Below are positions 16,084 through 24,798 of a stretch of 64,000 nt of DNA, piece after piece (position 1 is the first letter of the stretch; every line of letters starts with the position of its first letter). Both the position numbers and the translations under genes were made by a program. The stretch spans positions 69,678 through 133,677 of the forward strand of contig CAZLGW010000014.1 of assembly GCA_964559125.1 (NCBI GenBank). The letters run 5' to 3'. The stretch is from Ravibacter sp964559125 (GTDB lineage: Bacteria; Bacteroidota; Bacteroidia; Cytophagales; Spirosomataceae). The notes beneath the pieces were generated by a model that was not told where the DNA came from, searched no databases, and saw nothing but the letters and a program-made list of their open reading frames with translations.

Positions 16084-17418
16084 ATGAAACATGAAGACAA
16101 GCTTCTCAGGATCCTCGGTGTGGGTTTTGGTATAGCGGTAACAGTAGGCGGTACTATCGGTACGGGAATTCTTCGTAAGCCGGGACCGGTAGCTGCGGCG
16201 CTGGGTGATCCGTGGCTGATTATGGGGGTTTGGCTGGTAGTAAGCCTCTATGCTTTTGCAGGTACCCTGTGCACCATCGAGCTGGGTACCTCGCTTCCCA
16301 GGGCGGGTGCGTGGTATGTGTATGCCCGCAGAGCTTTCGGCAATTACACCGGTTTTGTGGTAGGGATCAACAGCTGGCTCGGAACGTGCTCTGCGCTGGG
16401 TTTTGGCGCTTATACTTTTTCGGAATATGCGGCTTTGCTGTTTCCGGCGATCACCGGTCACGAGACTTTTGCAGGGGTAGTTTTATTAGCACTTCTTACC
16501 GGGTTTCATTGGTTGGGGCTCAGGATGGCGAGCGATTTTCAAAATGTGATGAGCCTTATCAAAGGCCTGGGGCTGGTGGCTTTCGTGGCTGTTTGCTTCA
16601 TTTACGGAAGCCCTGTGAAGTCTTCGGAAGTAGTGGAAACCACTACCGCTATATGGAACGGAGGAGCGTGGATTGCGCCGTTATTATTTTCACTCCAGGC
16701 TGTATTTTATACGTTCGACGGGTGGCATACCGCGGCCTATTTTGCAGAAGAAGACAAAAATCCCTCTAAAAATCTCCCGAAGTCCATGATCGGGGGTGTG
16801 CTGCTGATTATTGTGATCTACCTGGCAGTCAATGCGGCGCTTTTATATGTGCTTCCCATGCAGGTCCTGACAGGATCGAAATTGGCCGCCGCCGATGCGG
16901 TAGCGTTGATTTTTGGAGAGCAGTCCGGGCTGGTGGTCACTGCGTTCCTGATGCTTTCCATCCTGGGTATCGTAAATGCGCAGATGCTGTTCAATCCCCG
17001 GGTAATATACTCAATGAGCAGGGACGGGTTGTTTCTGCCCTGGGGTAACCGTGTAAATAAGCGGGGAACCCCGTTGCTGGCTATGCCCCTCACTGTAGCA
17101 GTAGCGATTGTGCTGATGCTGACGGGTAAGGAGACCAACGAAAAACTTTCGGATGTGGCTACTTTCTTTTTTGTGATGGGGTACACTTCCGGCTTCGCCT
17201 CGCTACTGGCCTTGCGAAGGAAAGAACCCGACCTGGAGCGTCCCTGGAAAGTGCCGCTTTATCCGTTTTTGCCGGTAACCATGCTGATATTGTCGTCAGG
17301 GTTTCTCATCCTGGCCATAATGCAGGATCCGCCTGGGAGCATTTACGCTATGATTTTCCTTCTTTTCAGCTATCCTCTTTACAAGCTTGTGGTGAAAATA
17401 AATAAGGCGCGGGAGTGA
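16084..17418 (+). CDS. APC family amino acid permease
   Basis: 444 residues with about twelve hydrophobic segments. The first helix carries the unwound APC signature (VTVGGTIGTGILRKPGPVA), which contacts the substrate's carboxylate in this superfamily. Later helices show FYTFDGWHTAAYFAEEDKNPSKNLPKSMIGG, a conserved helix 6 region with the EE/D-KNP loop. It is an inner-membrane transporter for amino acids or similar compounds; specificity cannot be read. The gene stands alone between the transposase remnant and a long repeat. Confidence 0.9.
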   Translation: MKHEDKLLRILGVGFGIAVTVGGTIGTGILRKPGPVAAALGDPWLIMGVWLVVSLYAFAGTLCTIELGTSLPRAGAWYVYARRAFGNYTGFVVGINSWLGTCSALGFGAYTFSEYAALLFPAITGHETFAGVVLLALLTGFHWLGLRMASDFQNVMSLIKGLGLVAFVAVCFIYGSPVKSSEVVETTTAIWNGGAWIAPLLFSLQAVFYTFDGWHTAAYFAEEDKNPSKNLPKSMIGGVLLIIVIYLAVNAALLYVLPMQVLTGSKLAAADAVALIFGEQSGLVVTAFLMLSILGIVNAQMLFNPRVIYSMSRDGLFLPWGNRVNKRGTPLLAMPLTVAVAIVLMLTGKETNEKLSDVATFFFVMGYTSGFASLLALRRKEPDLERPWKVPLYPFLPVTMLILSSGFLILAIMQDPPGSIYAMIFLLFSYPLYKLVVKINKARE

Positions 17419-17438
17419 AAGACAGATATCGGAAAAAG

Positions 17439-17609
17439 TTTAACCACAAAGGTACGGAGAGTTTAGGCTCTCCCTCGTCGGACGATGGGCGGGCGACTTC
17501 AGGTCTCTGACCTGATAAAGGATGATTTTTTTGCCGGTCGGAGACCGGCTATCGCTCTTTCACCGTCGGAAGACGGGAAAGAGCTTTTCTCTGTGCCTTT
17601 GTGGTTAAA
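17439..17609. repeat. Long composite inverted repeat with two inward-facing two-hairpin units
   Basis: Outer 22-base arms (17439-17460 and 17588-17609, both containing the AACCACAAAGG / CCTTTGTGGTT core) match with two mismatches. Inside lie two related units in opposite orientation: 17463-17522 and 17530-17587. Each has a GGTCTC-GACC-type hairpin and a CTC..CGTC hairpin. One unit recurs at 46481-46535. It sits between convergent genes and may terminate both. Confidence 0.8.
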
Positions 17610-17632
17610 AATATTCCTCCGCGTTTAATTCC

Positions 17633-17992
17633 TCAGAAAGGAAGATCATCTTCCGCATCTTCGGTAAAGGTTGGGGGAAGCGGTGTAGCGACAGCCTGGC
17701 CGCCGCCTGCCGAAGCAGCCATAGCGCCTCCGGTCTTTTCTACTTTCCAGGCCCTTGCTTCGGTGTACCAGCGCCCGTTGTATTCACGGCTTTCCAGGTC
17801 AATAGACGCGGTTACTGCGTCTCCTTTCTGCAACGCTGCCTGGTCGATCCTGTCGCCCCACAGCGAGATACATACTTTTTTCGGATACTGAGAAGGTGTT
17901 TCCAGAATAAATTCCTGTTTGCGCCACATCCCGTTTTTTCCCTGGCCGTTGACCTCGGCCAGGATATCGATCACTGTTCCGGATATTTCCAT
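17633..17992 (-). CDS. DUF3127 protein with SSB-like acidic C-terminus
   Basis: 119 residues. The fold region (1-85: MEISGTVIDILAEVNG, FILETPSQYPKKVCISLWGD, VTASIDLESREYNGRWYTEARAWKV) is typical of DUF3127, a Bacteroidota family with OB-fold-like strand composition. After a glycine/alanine linker the protein ends FTEDAEDDLPF. That is the acidic-tail-plus-proline-phenylalanine tip used by single-stranded DNA-binding proteins to recruit repair and replication enzymes. A nucleic-acid-binding role linked to replication or repair is therefore plausible but unproven. Confidence 0.85.
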   Translation of the reverse strand: MEISGTVIDILAEVNGQGKNGMWRKQEFILETPSQYPKKVCISLWGDRIDQAALQKGDAVTASIDLESREYNGRWYTEARAWKVEKTGGAMAASAGGGQAVATPLPPTFTEDAEDDLPF

Positions 17993-18157
17993 AGTGTTAT
18001 AGTATTGATATATTGTTTTGTGAAATTCAGAAACTCAAAATAAATGTATTTGGGAGTCTAATCAAAGCGGGTAGCGGGATTGTACGGAAATATTGCGGAC
18101 GGGGCCGGTAACTATCGAAATTTAGCTATTTTGCAAACCCAACACAGAAAGTTCACT

Positions 18158-19051
18158 ATGTCGTCGCAGTCAAATGTATTATCTCCGGGGGCCAGGTTCC
18201 GTCGTGCGCTCGGTGATTCCCGGCCCTTGCAGATTGCGGGAGCTATTAATGCCAACCATGCACTTCTGGCTACGCAGGCGGGCTTTAAGGCTATCTATGT
18301 CTCGGGAGGCGGGGTAGCTGCGGGCTCGCTCGGAGTGCCCGACCTCGGAATCAGCTCCCTGTCGGATGTGCTCACAGATGTAGAGCGAATTACCAATGTC
18401 GTAGACACTCCCTTACTGGTCGATATCGATACCGGCTTCGGTCCGTCTGCCTTTAACGTAGCCAGGACGATCAGGGAGCTGGAAAAGGCTGGGGCGGCGG
18501 CAGTTCATATAGAAGACCAGGTAGGAGCGAAGAGGTGCGGACACCGGCCTGGAAAGGAACTGGTAAGCCCGGAGGAAATGTCTGACCGGGTAAAAGCGGC
18601 AGTCGATGCGCGCCGGGACCGGGATTTCCTGATCGGGGCGCGGACCGACGCGTTGGCAGGCGAAGGCCTGGAAAAGACTCTGGAGCGGGTAGCAGCCTAT
18701 GCGGAAGCGGGTGCAGATTTTATATTTGCCGAAGCTGTGAACGAGTTGAGCCAATACGGGCATTTTGTAAGAGCTTCGGGGCTGCCGGTGCTCGCCAATA
18801 TCACAGAATTTGGAATGACGCCGCTGTGGACAGTTGAAGAGCTGGAAAAAGCAGGGGTGAGTATGATCCTTTACCCGCTATCGGCCTTCAGGGCTGCCAA
18901 CAAGGCTGCAGAAAGAGTATACAGCGCCATCCTTAGAGATGGTACCCAGCGCAATGTAACAGACATCATGCAGACCAGGGTGGAGCTTTATGAGAGCATC
19001 GGTTACTATTCCTATGAACAGAAGCTTGATCAGCTTTTCAGTGGAAAATGA
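18158..19051 (+). CDS. prpB: Methylisocitrate lyase
   Basis: 297 residues from the ATG at 18158; a longer frame with a TTG at 18080 is less convincing, because the family begins near SPGARFRRAL. Typical PrpB elements: ALLATQAGFKAIYVSGGGVA, DTGFG metal-binding segment, IEDQVGAKRCGHRPGKELV with the catalytic cysteine of the K(K/R)CGH loop, and GARTDALAGEGL. It cleaves 2-methylisocitrate to pyruvate and succinate, the last step of the methylcitrate cycle. It is first of three genes prpB-prpC-prpD in the order of the cluster. Confidence 0.95.
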   Translation: MSSQSNVLSPGARFRRALGDSRPLQIAGAINANHALLATQAGFKAIYVSGGGVAAGSLGVPDLGISSLSDVLTDVERITNVVDTPLLVDIDTGFGPSAFNVARTIRELEKAGAAAVHIEDQVGAKRCGHRPGKELVSPEEMSDRVKAAVDARRDRDFLIGARTDALAGEGLEKTLERVAAYAEAGADFIFAEAVNELSQYGHFVRASGLPVLANITEFGMTPLWTVEELEKAGVSMILYPLSAFRAANKAAERVYSAILRDGTQRNVTDIMQTRVELYESIGYYSYEQKLDQLFSGK

Positions 19052-19132
19052 GACACGCATGAGTGGTGTGCCGGATTTGACACCTTACCAGGAATATTTT
19101 ATAATTTTTAACTATCCCAAAAAAGAGGAACG

Positions 19133-20281
19133 ATGAGCAGTGAATCTTTTTCTTTTAAACCCAAAAAAAGTGTTGCTCTCTCGGGGGTAGCGGCCGGGAA
19201 CACGGCATTATGTACGGTAGGAAAGAACGGTAACGAATTACATTACCGTGGCTATGATATCCTCGATCTTGCGGAAAAAGCTTCCTTTGAAGAAACCGCC
19301 TACCTGCTGATATACGGGGAGCTTCCCAACCGGGCGCAGCTCGACATGTACAGGACAAGGCTGAAGGGGATGAGGGGCCTGCCTGCTATCACCAGGAATG
19401 TCCTGGAGCAGTTGCCGGCTTCGTCGCACCCGATGGATGTGCTACGCACCTACGTATCGGTGCTCGGAACCGTAAACCCTGAAAAAGAAGATCATCCGCT
19501 GGCAGGAGCAAAGAACATTGCCGACCGTTTGCTGGCTTCGCTGCCGTCTGCACTGCTTTACTGGCACCATTTTTCGCAAAATGGCAGACGCATTGAAACC
19601 GAGACAGACGATGATACCATTGGCGGTCATTTCCTCCGTCTGCTCCATGGAAAAGAGACGCCGCCGTCGTGGGAAAGAGCGATGCAGATCTCGCTTAACC
19701 TGTATGCCGAGCATGAGTTTAACGCGAGTACATTTACTTCCAGGGTTATAGCCGGCACCGGCTCCGACATGTATTCTGCCGTTTCGGGCGCTATCGGCGC
19801 GCTTCGCGGACCCAAGCACGGTGGTGCTAACGAAGTAGCTTTCGATATCCAGAGCAGGTACTCCGGCCCTGATGAGGCAGAGGCAGACATAAAGCAGCGG
19901 CTCGAAAGAAAGGAGGTGATCATCGGCTTCGGACACCCGGTCTATACGATTTCCGACCCGAGAAATAAGATCATCAAGCAGGTGGCTTATGATCTTTCGG
20001 TGGAAGCAGGCAATATGCATTTGTTTGACATAGCAGAACGCCTCGAATCTGTTATGTGGGATCAGAAGCGCATGTTTCCCAATCTAGACTGGTTTTCTGC
20101 GGTTTCATACCACCTGATGGGCGTACCGACGCTCTTTTTTACCCCGCTTTTTGTCATGAGCCGGGTGACAGGCTGGAGCGCCCATATTATAGAACAGCGC
20201 ATTGACGGAAAAATAATCAGGCCCGGCGCCAATTATACAGGCCCTGACGACAGGCCGTTTGTGTCTCTTGACAACAGATAG
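19133..20281 (+). CDS. prpC: 2-methylcitrate synthase
   Basis: 382 residues of a type II-like citrate synthase. Key histidines are visible in GPKHGGANE and in VIIGFGHPVYT, and the catalytic aspartate lies downstream (NLDWFSAVSYHLMG). The N-terminus (ALSGVAAGNTALCTVG, YRGYDILDLAEKASFEETAYLL) favours 2-methylcitrate synthase over citrate synthase, and so does the context between prpB and prpD. It condenses propionyl-CoA with oxaloacetate. The start at 19133 is preceded by a purine-rich AGAGGAACG, a fair ribosome site. Confidence 0.95.
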   Translation: MSSESFSFKPKKSVALSGVAAGNTALCTVGKNGNELHYRGYDILDLAEKASFEETAYLLIYGELPNRAQLDMYRTRLKGMRGLPAITRNVLEQLPASSHPMDVLRTYVSVLGTVNPEKEDHPLAGAKNIADRLLASLPSALLYWHHFSQNGRRIETETDDDTIGGHFLRLLHGKETPPSWERAMQISLNLYAEHEFNASTFTSRVIAGTGSDMYSAVSGAIGALRGPKHGGANEVAFDIQSRYSGPDEAEADIKQRLERKEVIIGFGHPVYTISDPRNKIIKQVAYDLSVEAGNMHLFDIAERLESVMWDQKRMFPNLDWFSAVSYHLMGVPTLFFTPLFVMSRVTGWSAHIIEQRIDGKIIRPGANYTGPDDRPFVSLDNR

Positions 20282-20366
20282 GAGGAGCCGGCAGGCACCC
20301 TGGTCCGGAAGACACAGACCACGGCATCATTCATCATTTATAACTCAGAATTCATAATTCTTAATA

Positions 20367-21821
20367 ATGTCTTCTCATATTTCAAATGAACGCCCCGCGC
20401 CGGACCAGGTACTGGCAGATCTGGCTGATTACGTCCTGAACTACGAAATAAAAAGTCCGTTAGCCTGGGAAACAGCCCATTATTGCCTTCTGGATACGCT
20501 GGGATGCGGGTTTGAAGCTCTGACCTATCCTGCGTGTACCAAGCTGCTCGGGCCGGTGGTGCCGGGCACGATCGTTCCCAACGGTGCTAAGGTGCCTGGT
20601 ACGAATTATCAGCTGGATCCTGTTCAGGCCGCATTTAACCTCGGGGCGATGATACGCTGGCTGGATTTTAACGATACCTGGCTCGCGGCAGAATGGGGCC
20701 ACCCTTCCGATAACCTGGGCGGCATACTGGCTACTGCCGACTGGCTATCGCGTACTGCTGTGGCAGAAGGGAAGGCCGCTCTCTCGATGCGCGATGTGCT
20801 GGATACCATGATAAGAGCGCATGAGATACAGGGTGTCCTGGCGTTGGAGAATTCCTTCAACAGGGTAGGCCTGGACCATGTTCTGCTGGTCAAGCTTGCT
20901 TCGACTGCGGCAGTAGGACGGTTAATGGGGCTCAGCCGCGACGAACTGATCAATGCGATTTCGCTCGCTTTTGTCGACGGGCATTCGCTGCGCACGTACC
21001 GTCATGCTCCTAATACGGGCAGCCGTAAATCGTGGGCTGCAGGCGATGCCACCTCCAGGGCCGTGCGTCTTGCACTCATAGCCAGGACAGGCGAAATGGG
21101 CTACCCCAGCGTTCTTACAGCTAAAACCTGGGGTTTCTACGATGTTCTGTTTAAAGGGAATGAATTTAAATTCCAGCGGGGGTATGGTTCGTACGTAATG
21201 GAGAATGTGCTGTTCAAGATCTCTTTTCCTGCAGAATTTCATTCACAGACGGCAGTAGAAGCCGCCATGACCTTGCATGAGAGACTGGCTGCCCTCGGCA
21301 AAACAGCCGAAAATATAAGCTCGGTCGGGATCCGCACGCATGAAGCTGCGATACGGATTATCGATAAAAAGGGACCCCTGCACAATCCTGCAGACAGGGA
21401 TCACTGCCTGCAATACATGATCGCAGTGCCTTTGCTTTTCGGCAGGCTTACTGCTGCCGACTATGAAGATGCTGTAGCGAAAGACCCTCGTATCGATGCC
21501 CTGCGTGAGAAAATGTTTACCGAAGAAGATGAACAGTTCACCCGCGACTACCACGATCCGGAGAAGCGCTCAATTGCCAATGCGCTTACTGTTACCCTCG
21601 ACGACGGGAGAGTATTGGAAGAGGTGGTGGTAGAATACCCCATAGGACACCAGCGCCGCCGTAAGGAGGGAATCCCGTTGCTTCTGGCCAAATATAAGGT
21701 GAATCTTAACCGGGTTTTTGCCGGAAAGCAGCAGGAGCAGATCCTGGATGCTACGTTAGACCTGGATACAGTTCTGCAAATGCCGGTACATGAATTTGTA
21801 AATTTGTATGTGAGGCCGTAA
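20367..21821 (+). CDS. prpD: 2-methylcitrate dehydratase
   Basis: 484 residues, normal length for PrpD of the MmgE/PrpD family. Conserved segments include LDTLGCGFEALTYPAC, LGAMIRWLDFNDTW, EWGHPSDNLGGILA and WAAGDATSRAVRLA. It dehydrates 2-methylcitrate to 2-methyl-cis-aconitate; hydration to methylisocitrate then needs an aconitase encoded elsewhere. No acnD or prpF is next to it, which fits the PrpD route. It ends the prp cluster and converges on the toxin gene 13 bases away. Confidence 0.95.
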   Translation: MSSHISNERPAPDQVLADLADYVLNYEIKSPLAWETAHYCLLDTLGCGFEALTYPACTKLLGPVVPGTIVPNGAKVPGTNYQLDPVQAAFNLGAMIRWLDFNDTWLAAEWGHPSDNLGGILATADWLSRTAVAEGKAALSMRDVLDTMIRAHEIQGVLALENSFNRVGLDHVLLVKLASTAAVGRLMGLSRDELINAISLAFVDGHSLRTYRHAPNTGSRKSWAAGDATSRAVRLALIARTGEMGYPSVLTAKTWGFYDVLFKGNEFKFQRGYGSYVMENVLFKISFPAEFHSQTAVEAAMTLHERLAALGKTAENISSVGIRTHEAAIRIIDKKGPLHNPADRDHCLQYMIAVPLLFGRLTAADYEDAVAKDPRIDALREKMFTEEDEQFTRDYHDPEKRSIANALTVTLDDGRVLEEVVVEYPIGHQRRRKEGIPLLLAKYKVNLNRVFAGKQQEQILDATLDLDTVLQMPVHEFVNLYVRP

Positions 21822-21834
21822 AGTGCGGACCTGG

Positions 21835-22170
21835 TTAGCTTACAAGCATTTCCCACAGAACCTGCTTTAAGCTGGCAACCTCTTGTTTGGATAGCTTACC
21901 TATTCTGGCGCCTAGTCTTGTTTTATCGACGGTTCTTATCTGGTCGGTGGCAACGGAGCCATCTTTGTTCGCTACTTTGCATGCTACCCGCCAAGGAAAG
22001 TCCTTTATCGTCGACGTCACAGGCGCTACTATTACCGTACGCAAATGTTGATTTAATTCATTGGGGCTGATGATAATGCATGGTCTTGTCTTGGAAATTT
22101 CACTCCCCTGGGTAGGATCAAGCGATATCCAATACACTTCATATTGGTCATAAGCATTTACCATGTCCAT
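21835..22170 (-). CDS. MazF/PemK family toxin (endoribonuclease)
   Basis: 111 residues (ATG at 22170, or 22164 two codons on). The family pattern is clear: YWISLDPTQGSEISKTRPCIIISPNELN, then TVIVAPVTST and ATDQIRTVDKTRLGARIGKL. The RP motif with the conserved threonine/serine of the central strand supports sequence-specific mRNA cleavage. Its start overlaps the antitoxin gene by 13 bases, the usual coupling. Complete and apparently intact. Confidence 0.92.
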   Translation of the reverse strand: MDMVNAYDQYEVYWISLDPTQGSEISKTRPCIIISPNELNQHLRTVIVAPVTSTIKDFPWRVACKVANKDGSVATDQIRTVDKTRLGARIGKLSKQEVASLKQVLWEMLVS

Positions 22171-22406
22171 TCTTCCCGATCAAAATGGTTTTCTGCGTCA
22201 TCGAGTAAGGGGGCATCATCTCCTGATGCGTGCATAGCGATTGCAGCTTCAGTCCATCCTTGTCTGGGAGAGGGCTTGATGACAATGCTATCCTCACTAA
22301 ACTCAATTTCAACACTTGATTTAGTATGTAATCTGAGCTTACGAAGGATCGCTGCCGGTAGGATTACCCCTTGACTATTACCAATATTTATAATGTTGGT
22401 TTTCAT
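22158..22406 (-). CDS. MazE/AbrB-type antitoxin
   Basis: 82 residues. The N-terminal swapped-hairpin AbrB domain is recognisable (MKTNIINIGNSQGVILPAAILRKLRL), and the C-terminal 30 residues are acidic (DDAPLLDDAENHFDREEW), suited to covering the toxin's RNA groove. It precedes and overlaps the toxin gene. Two nearly identical 12-base palindromes lie upstream and are likely autoregulatory sites. Confidence 0.9.
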   Translation of the reverse strand: MKTNIINIGNSQGVILPAAILRKLRLHTKSSVEIEFSEDSIVIKPSPRQGWTEAAIAMHASGDDAPLLDDAENHFDREEWTW

Positions 22407-22407
22407 A

Positions 22408-22462
22408 ATGTTATTACATAGATTACTTATTGATTTAAATAGCCTGTTAGATGTTATAACAT
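22408..22462 (-). promoter_or_regulatory. Paired operator-like palindromes upstream of the antitoxin
   Basis: ATGTTATTACAT at 22408-22419 (11 of 12 symmetric) and ATGTTATAACAT at 22451-22462 (perfect) are 43 bases apart, about four helical turns. The nearer one touches the antitoxin start codon. They differ from each other at one base. Confidence 0.6.
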
Positions 22463-22503
22463 TGATGGCCCCAGATTGGTTCCTGTCCAGCGTGTCTTAA
22501 TGG

Positions 22504-23424
22504 CTAAACAAGCAGTGGCATTATCGCTTTCGGGAATTCAGGTATGACGACTTCCGGGTCCGGTATGGCCGGATGCCAGCGTTTTTCCCACTCGAAAGCA
22601 TAATAGCCCCTATAACCACCTTTGACGAGTGCTCCGAGCGCTTCCTTCAGCGGAGCTTCTCCTTGTCCTACCTGCACATAGCGCCATTTGCCGTTCTCTC
22701 TCACTGCATCTTTTACGTGAACGTGGGCAATGTACGGTTTTAGCGCAGCGTATACTTCGGAGGGAGCCTCTTTCGTCACAGACCACATGTTAAAAATATC
22801 CCAGATCAGGCCAATGTGCGAATGTTCGGAAGCTTTCATGATACGAAGCAGCAGGTCTTTTCCTACTACCTCGCCGTGCGATTCCAAAAGGACTTTTACT
22901 TTGGTTTCTTTTGCATAGTCTCCCAGCTCTTTCAGTCCATCGATAATCAGCTGAATGGTTTGTTCCCGGTCCTGGTCTTTAGGGAGATTATTGGGGAATA
23001 CCCTGACATAGGGACAGTTCAGCTGTCTGGCCAGGTCAATAAAACTCCTTGCTTCTGCCAGGTTTTCTTCCCTGAGCTTTGGATCGGCGATATGGAGACG
23101 GGCCGATGCACCGAGCCCGACAATACGCACGCCTTTTTTCCTTGCTTTTGCGGCAGATTCCCTGATATTTTCGGATGTTCTGAATTCAGGGCATAGCGGC
23201 AGGTCCATCTCGTCGAGGATTCCCCTGATCTCTATCCCCTGGTAGTTGTTTGCTGCTGCATAGCCCAGGATGGTATCAAAATCCCACTTCGGAGATCCGA
23301 GTGTCGAAAATGCCAGAAGCGGCTTTTTTTTATGTGCAGCCGCGAAACTGTCGGAAAGCGAAGTGCCTGTAGCTGCGATAGCCGCCGATGTACGGATAAA
23401 TTGACGACGCGAGACAATACTCAT
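22504..23424 (-). CDS. Sugar phosphate isomerase/epimerase (AP-endonuclease-2-like TIM barrel), exported
   Basis: 306 residues. A twin-arginine signal (SRRQFIRTSAAIAATG) suggests Tat export. The TIM-barrel metal-binding pattern follows: GIEIRGILDEMDL, PYVRVFP, VLLESHGEVVG with a metal-site Glu, LIWDIFN, AHVHVKDA and YYAFEWEKRWHP. Members isomerise or epimerise sugars such as 3-keto sugars or inosose; the exact reaction is unknown. Monocistronic, transcribed away from a large palindrome-rich gap. Confidence 0.88.
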   Translation of the reverse strand: MSIVSRRQFIRTSAAIAATGTSLSDSFAAAHKKKPLLAFSTLGSPKWDFDTILGYAAANNYQGIEIRGILDEMDLPLCPEFRTSENIRESAAKARKKGVRIVGLGASARLHIADPKLREENLAEARSFIDLARQLNCPYVRVFPNNLPKDQDREQTIQLIIDGLKELGDYAKETKVKVLLESHGEVVGKDLLLRIMKASEHSHIGLIWDIFNMWSVTKEAPSEVYAALKPYIAHVHVKDAVRENGKWRYVQVGQGEAPLKEALGALVKGGYRGYYAFEWEKRWHPAIPDPEVVIPEFPKAIMPLLV

Positions 23425-23898
23425 AGTAGTAAGGGAATTAGTGATACTCCAAAAATATCAAAATGAAAACGGATAGCCTAACGGAATTTCTGTGATTAAG
23501 AAAAATTCGGGGCTGAATGCTGCGTCCCTCCGGGACGCCTATCCGTCGAACATACTACCAGACCGGCTCAAGATCCGGTAGGATCGCCCGGCTTTGTAGC
23601 CCCGGGTTTCAACCCGGGGTTTAGGTGTTCCCCGGCGGCGAAGGGAGTACCGTAGGTACGACACACATAAACAGAGCGATCGAAAAACCATCGGTGTGGC
23701 CTGCCCGAAATCGGTCGTACCTACGGCACTCGGGCTGACGCGCGTGCCATCCGGGCCACGGGTTTCAACCCGGGGCTACAATGAGGCCGACCCTAAGGGT
23801 CTGCTCTTTCTATGCCGAATCCAGCTATATCAATAATCCAAGACCCTCCACAAGAAATGAGATTGATCCCTGGTCATCTCGTTACACAAAGAAACCTG
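23425..23898. repeat. Palindrome-rich noncoding island
   Basis: 474 bases without a credible gene. Contents: GCGTCCC/GGGACGC (23522-23538); CCCCGGGTT/AACCCGGGG (23600-23619), whose flank GTAGCCCC recurs inverted at about 23757-23779; and a 16-base arm pair with a single mismatch, 23647-23662 (GTACCGTAGGTACGAC) with 23714-23729. The ends of the interval are plain. Such assemblies look like clustered REP-type elements. Confidence 0.75.
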
Positions 23899-24798
23899 TT
23901 ACATTAAAGTTGCCGTAATGCCGCAGATCGCCTTGACCAGCAGCATACCGTCGATGACGACCAGGTAGTAAAGGATTGGCCTCGGCTTATGCATGCTCAG
24001 GGCTATGTACAGGGTAAGGCAGAAAGGGATAAGATTGACTGCTTCCTGGTAGATAGTGAGGTTCCTGTAAGAGGAAAAAAGCAGGAAGGAAGCGGTTCCT
24101 AGCAGAATCATCGGCAAGAGTATGAACATGACAGTGAAGCGTGCGCCATAGCTCACTACAAATGTTTTCAACTTCCTGTTGGAGTCGTCGGTGTAGTCTT
24201 TAATATCAAATAGGATCGCGTTTACGCTGCAGAACATCCAGTTTTTTACAAACAGCCAGGCGGCCAGCAACCAGGGGATTTCTATATGGCCGTTGTTTTC
24301 CAGTTGAAGCGATAGAAGGGGCAGCAGGCTTACAGAAGCGGCCCAGCACAGGCCTATGGTGACAGGTTTTGTCCATCCGCTGTTCCGTAGATTGAGAAAT
24401 GGCAGCTTTCCGTAATAAGAAGCGGCAGCCAGCAGGGTGCAGGACATTATAATCCAGGCAGACCAATGAAGTGATGACAGCGAGCCGTAATACCGGAGGA
24501 GGTATACCAGTCCGCTCCACAAAAAGGCCAGGGTCAGCAGGATCTGGCTGGCTTTTACCGCTTTGCGATGGCTCAGGTACCACCTGGTCCGGGGATTTTC
24601 TGCGAAAGGCTGATGCTTTGCCGAAAGGTAAGCATATGTGTAATACACCACCACGCCTGAAAACAGCAGGATATACCAGGGGAGGGAATTGAGCGGCAGG
24701 GAAAGCTGGAAGGAGGTTTCCAGCGATAAAGCGACCGCAAGAATTCCCAGGAAGTAGTTGCTGAAAAAAAAGGATCCGATGACATCCCTTTTTCCCAT
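23899..24798 (-). CDS. UbiA-like polytopic membrane protein
   Basis: 299 residues with about eight or nine hydrophobic segments. NAILFDIKDYTDD (about residues 213-225) resembles the second aspartate-rich loop of UbiA prenyltransferases. The first NDxxDxxxD motif is not evident in the N-terminal part, where the sequence reads NYFLGILAVALSLETS. It may be a divergent or inactive UbiA-superfamily member. Its ATG directly abuts the stop codon of the dipeptidase gene (no intervening base), so translation is coupled. Lipid substrate unknown. Confidence 0.6.
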   Translation of the reverse strand: MGKRDVIGSFFFSNYFLGILAVALSLETSFQLSLPLNSLPWYILLFSGVVVYYTYAYLSAKHQPFAENPRTRWYLSHRKAVKASQILLTLAFLWSGLVYLLRYYGSLSSLHWSAWIIMSCTLLAAASYYGKLPFLNLRNSGWTKPVTIGLCWAASVSLLPLLSLQLENNGHIEIPWLLAAWLFVKNWMFCSVNAILFDIKDYTDDSNRKLKTFVVSYGARFTVMFILLPMILLGTASFLLFSSYRNLTIYQEAVNLIPFCLTLYIALSMHKPRPILYYLVVIDGMLLVKAICGITATLM

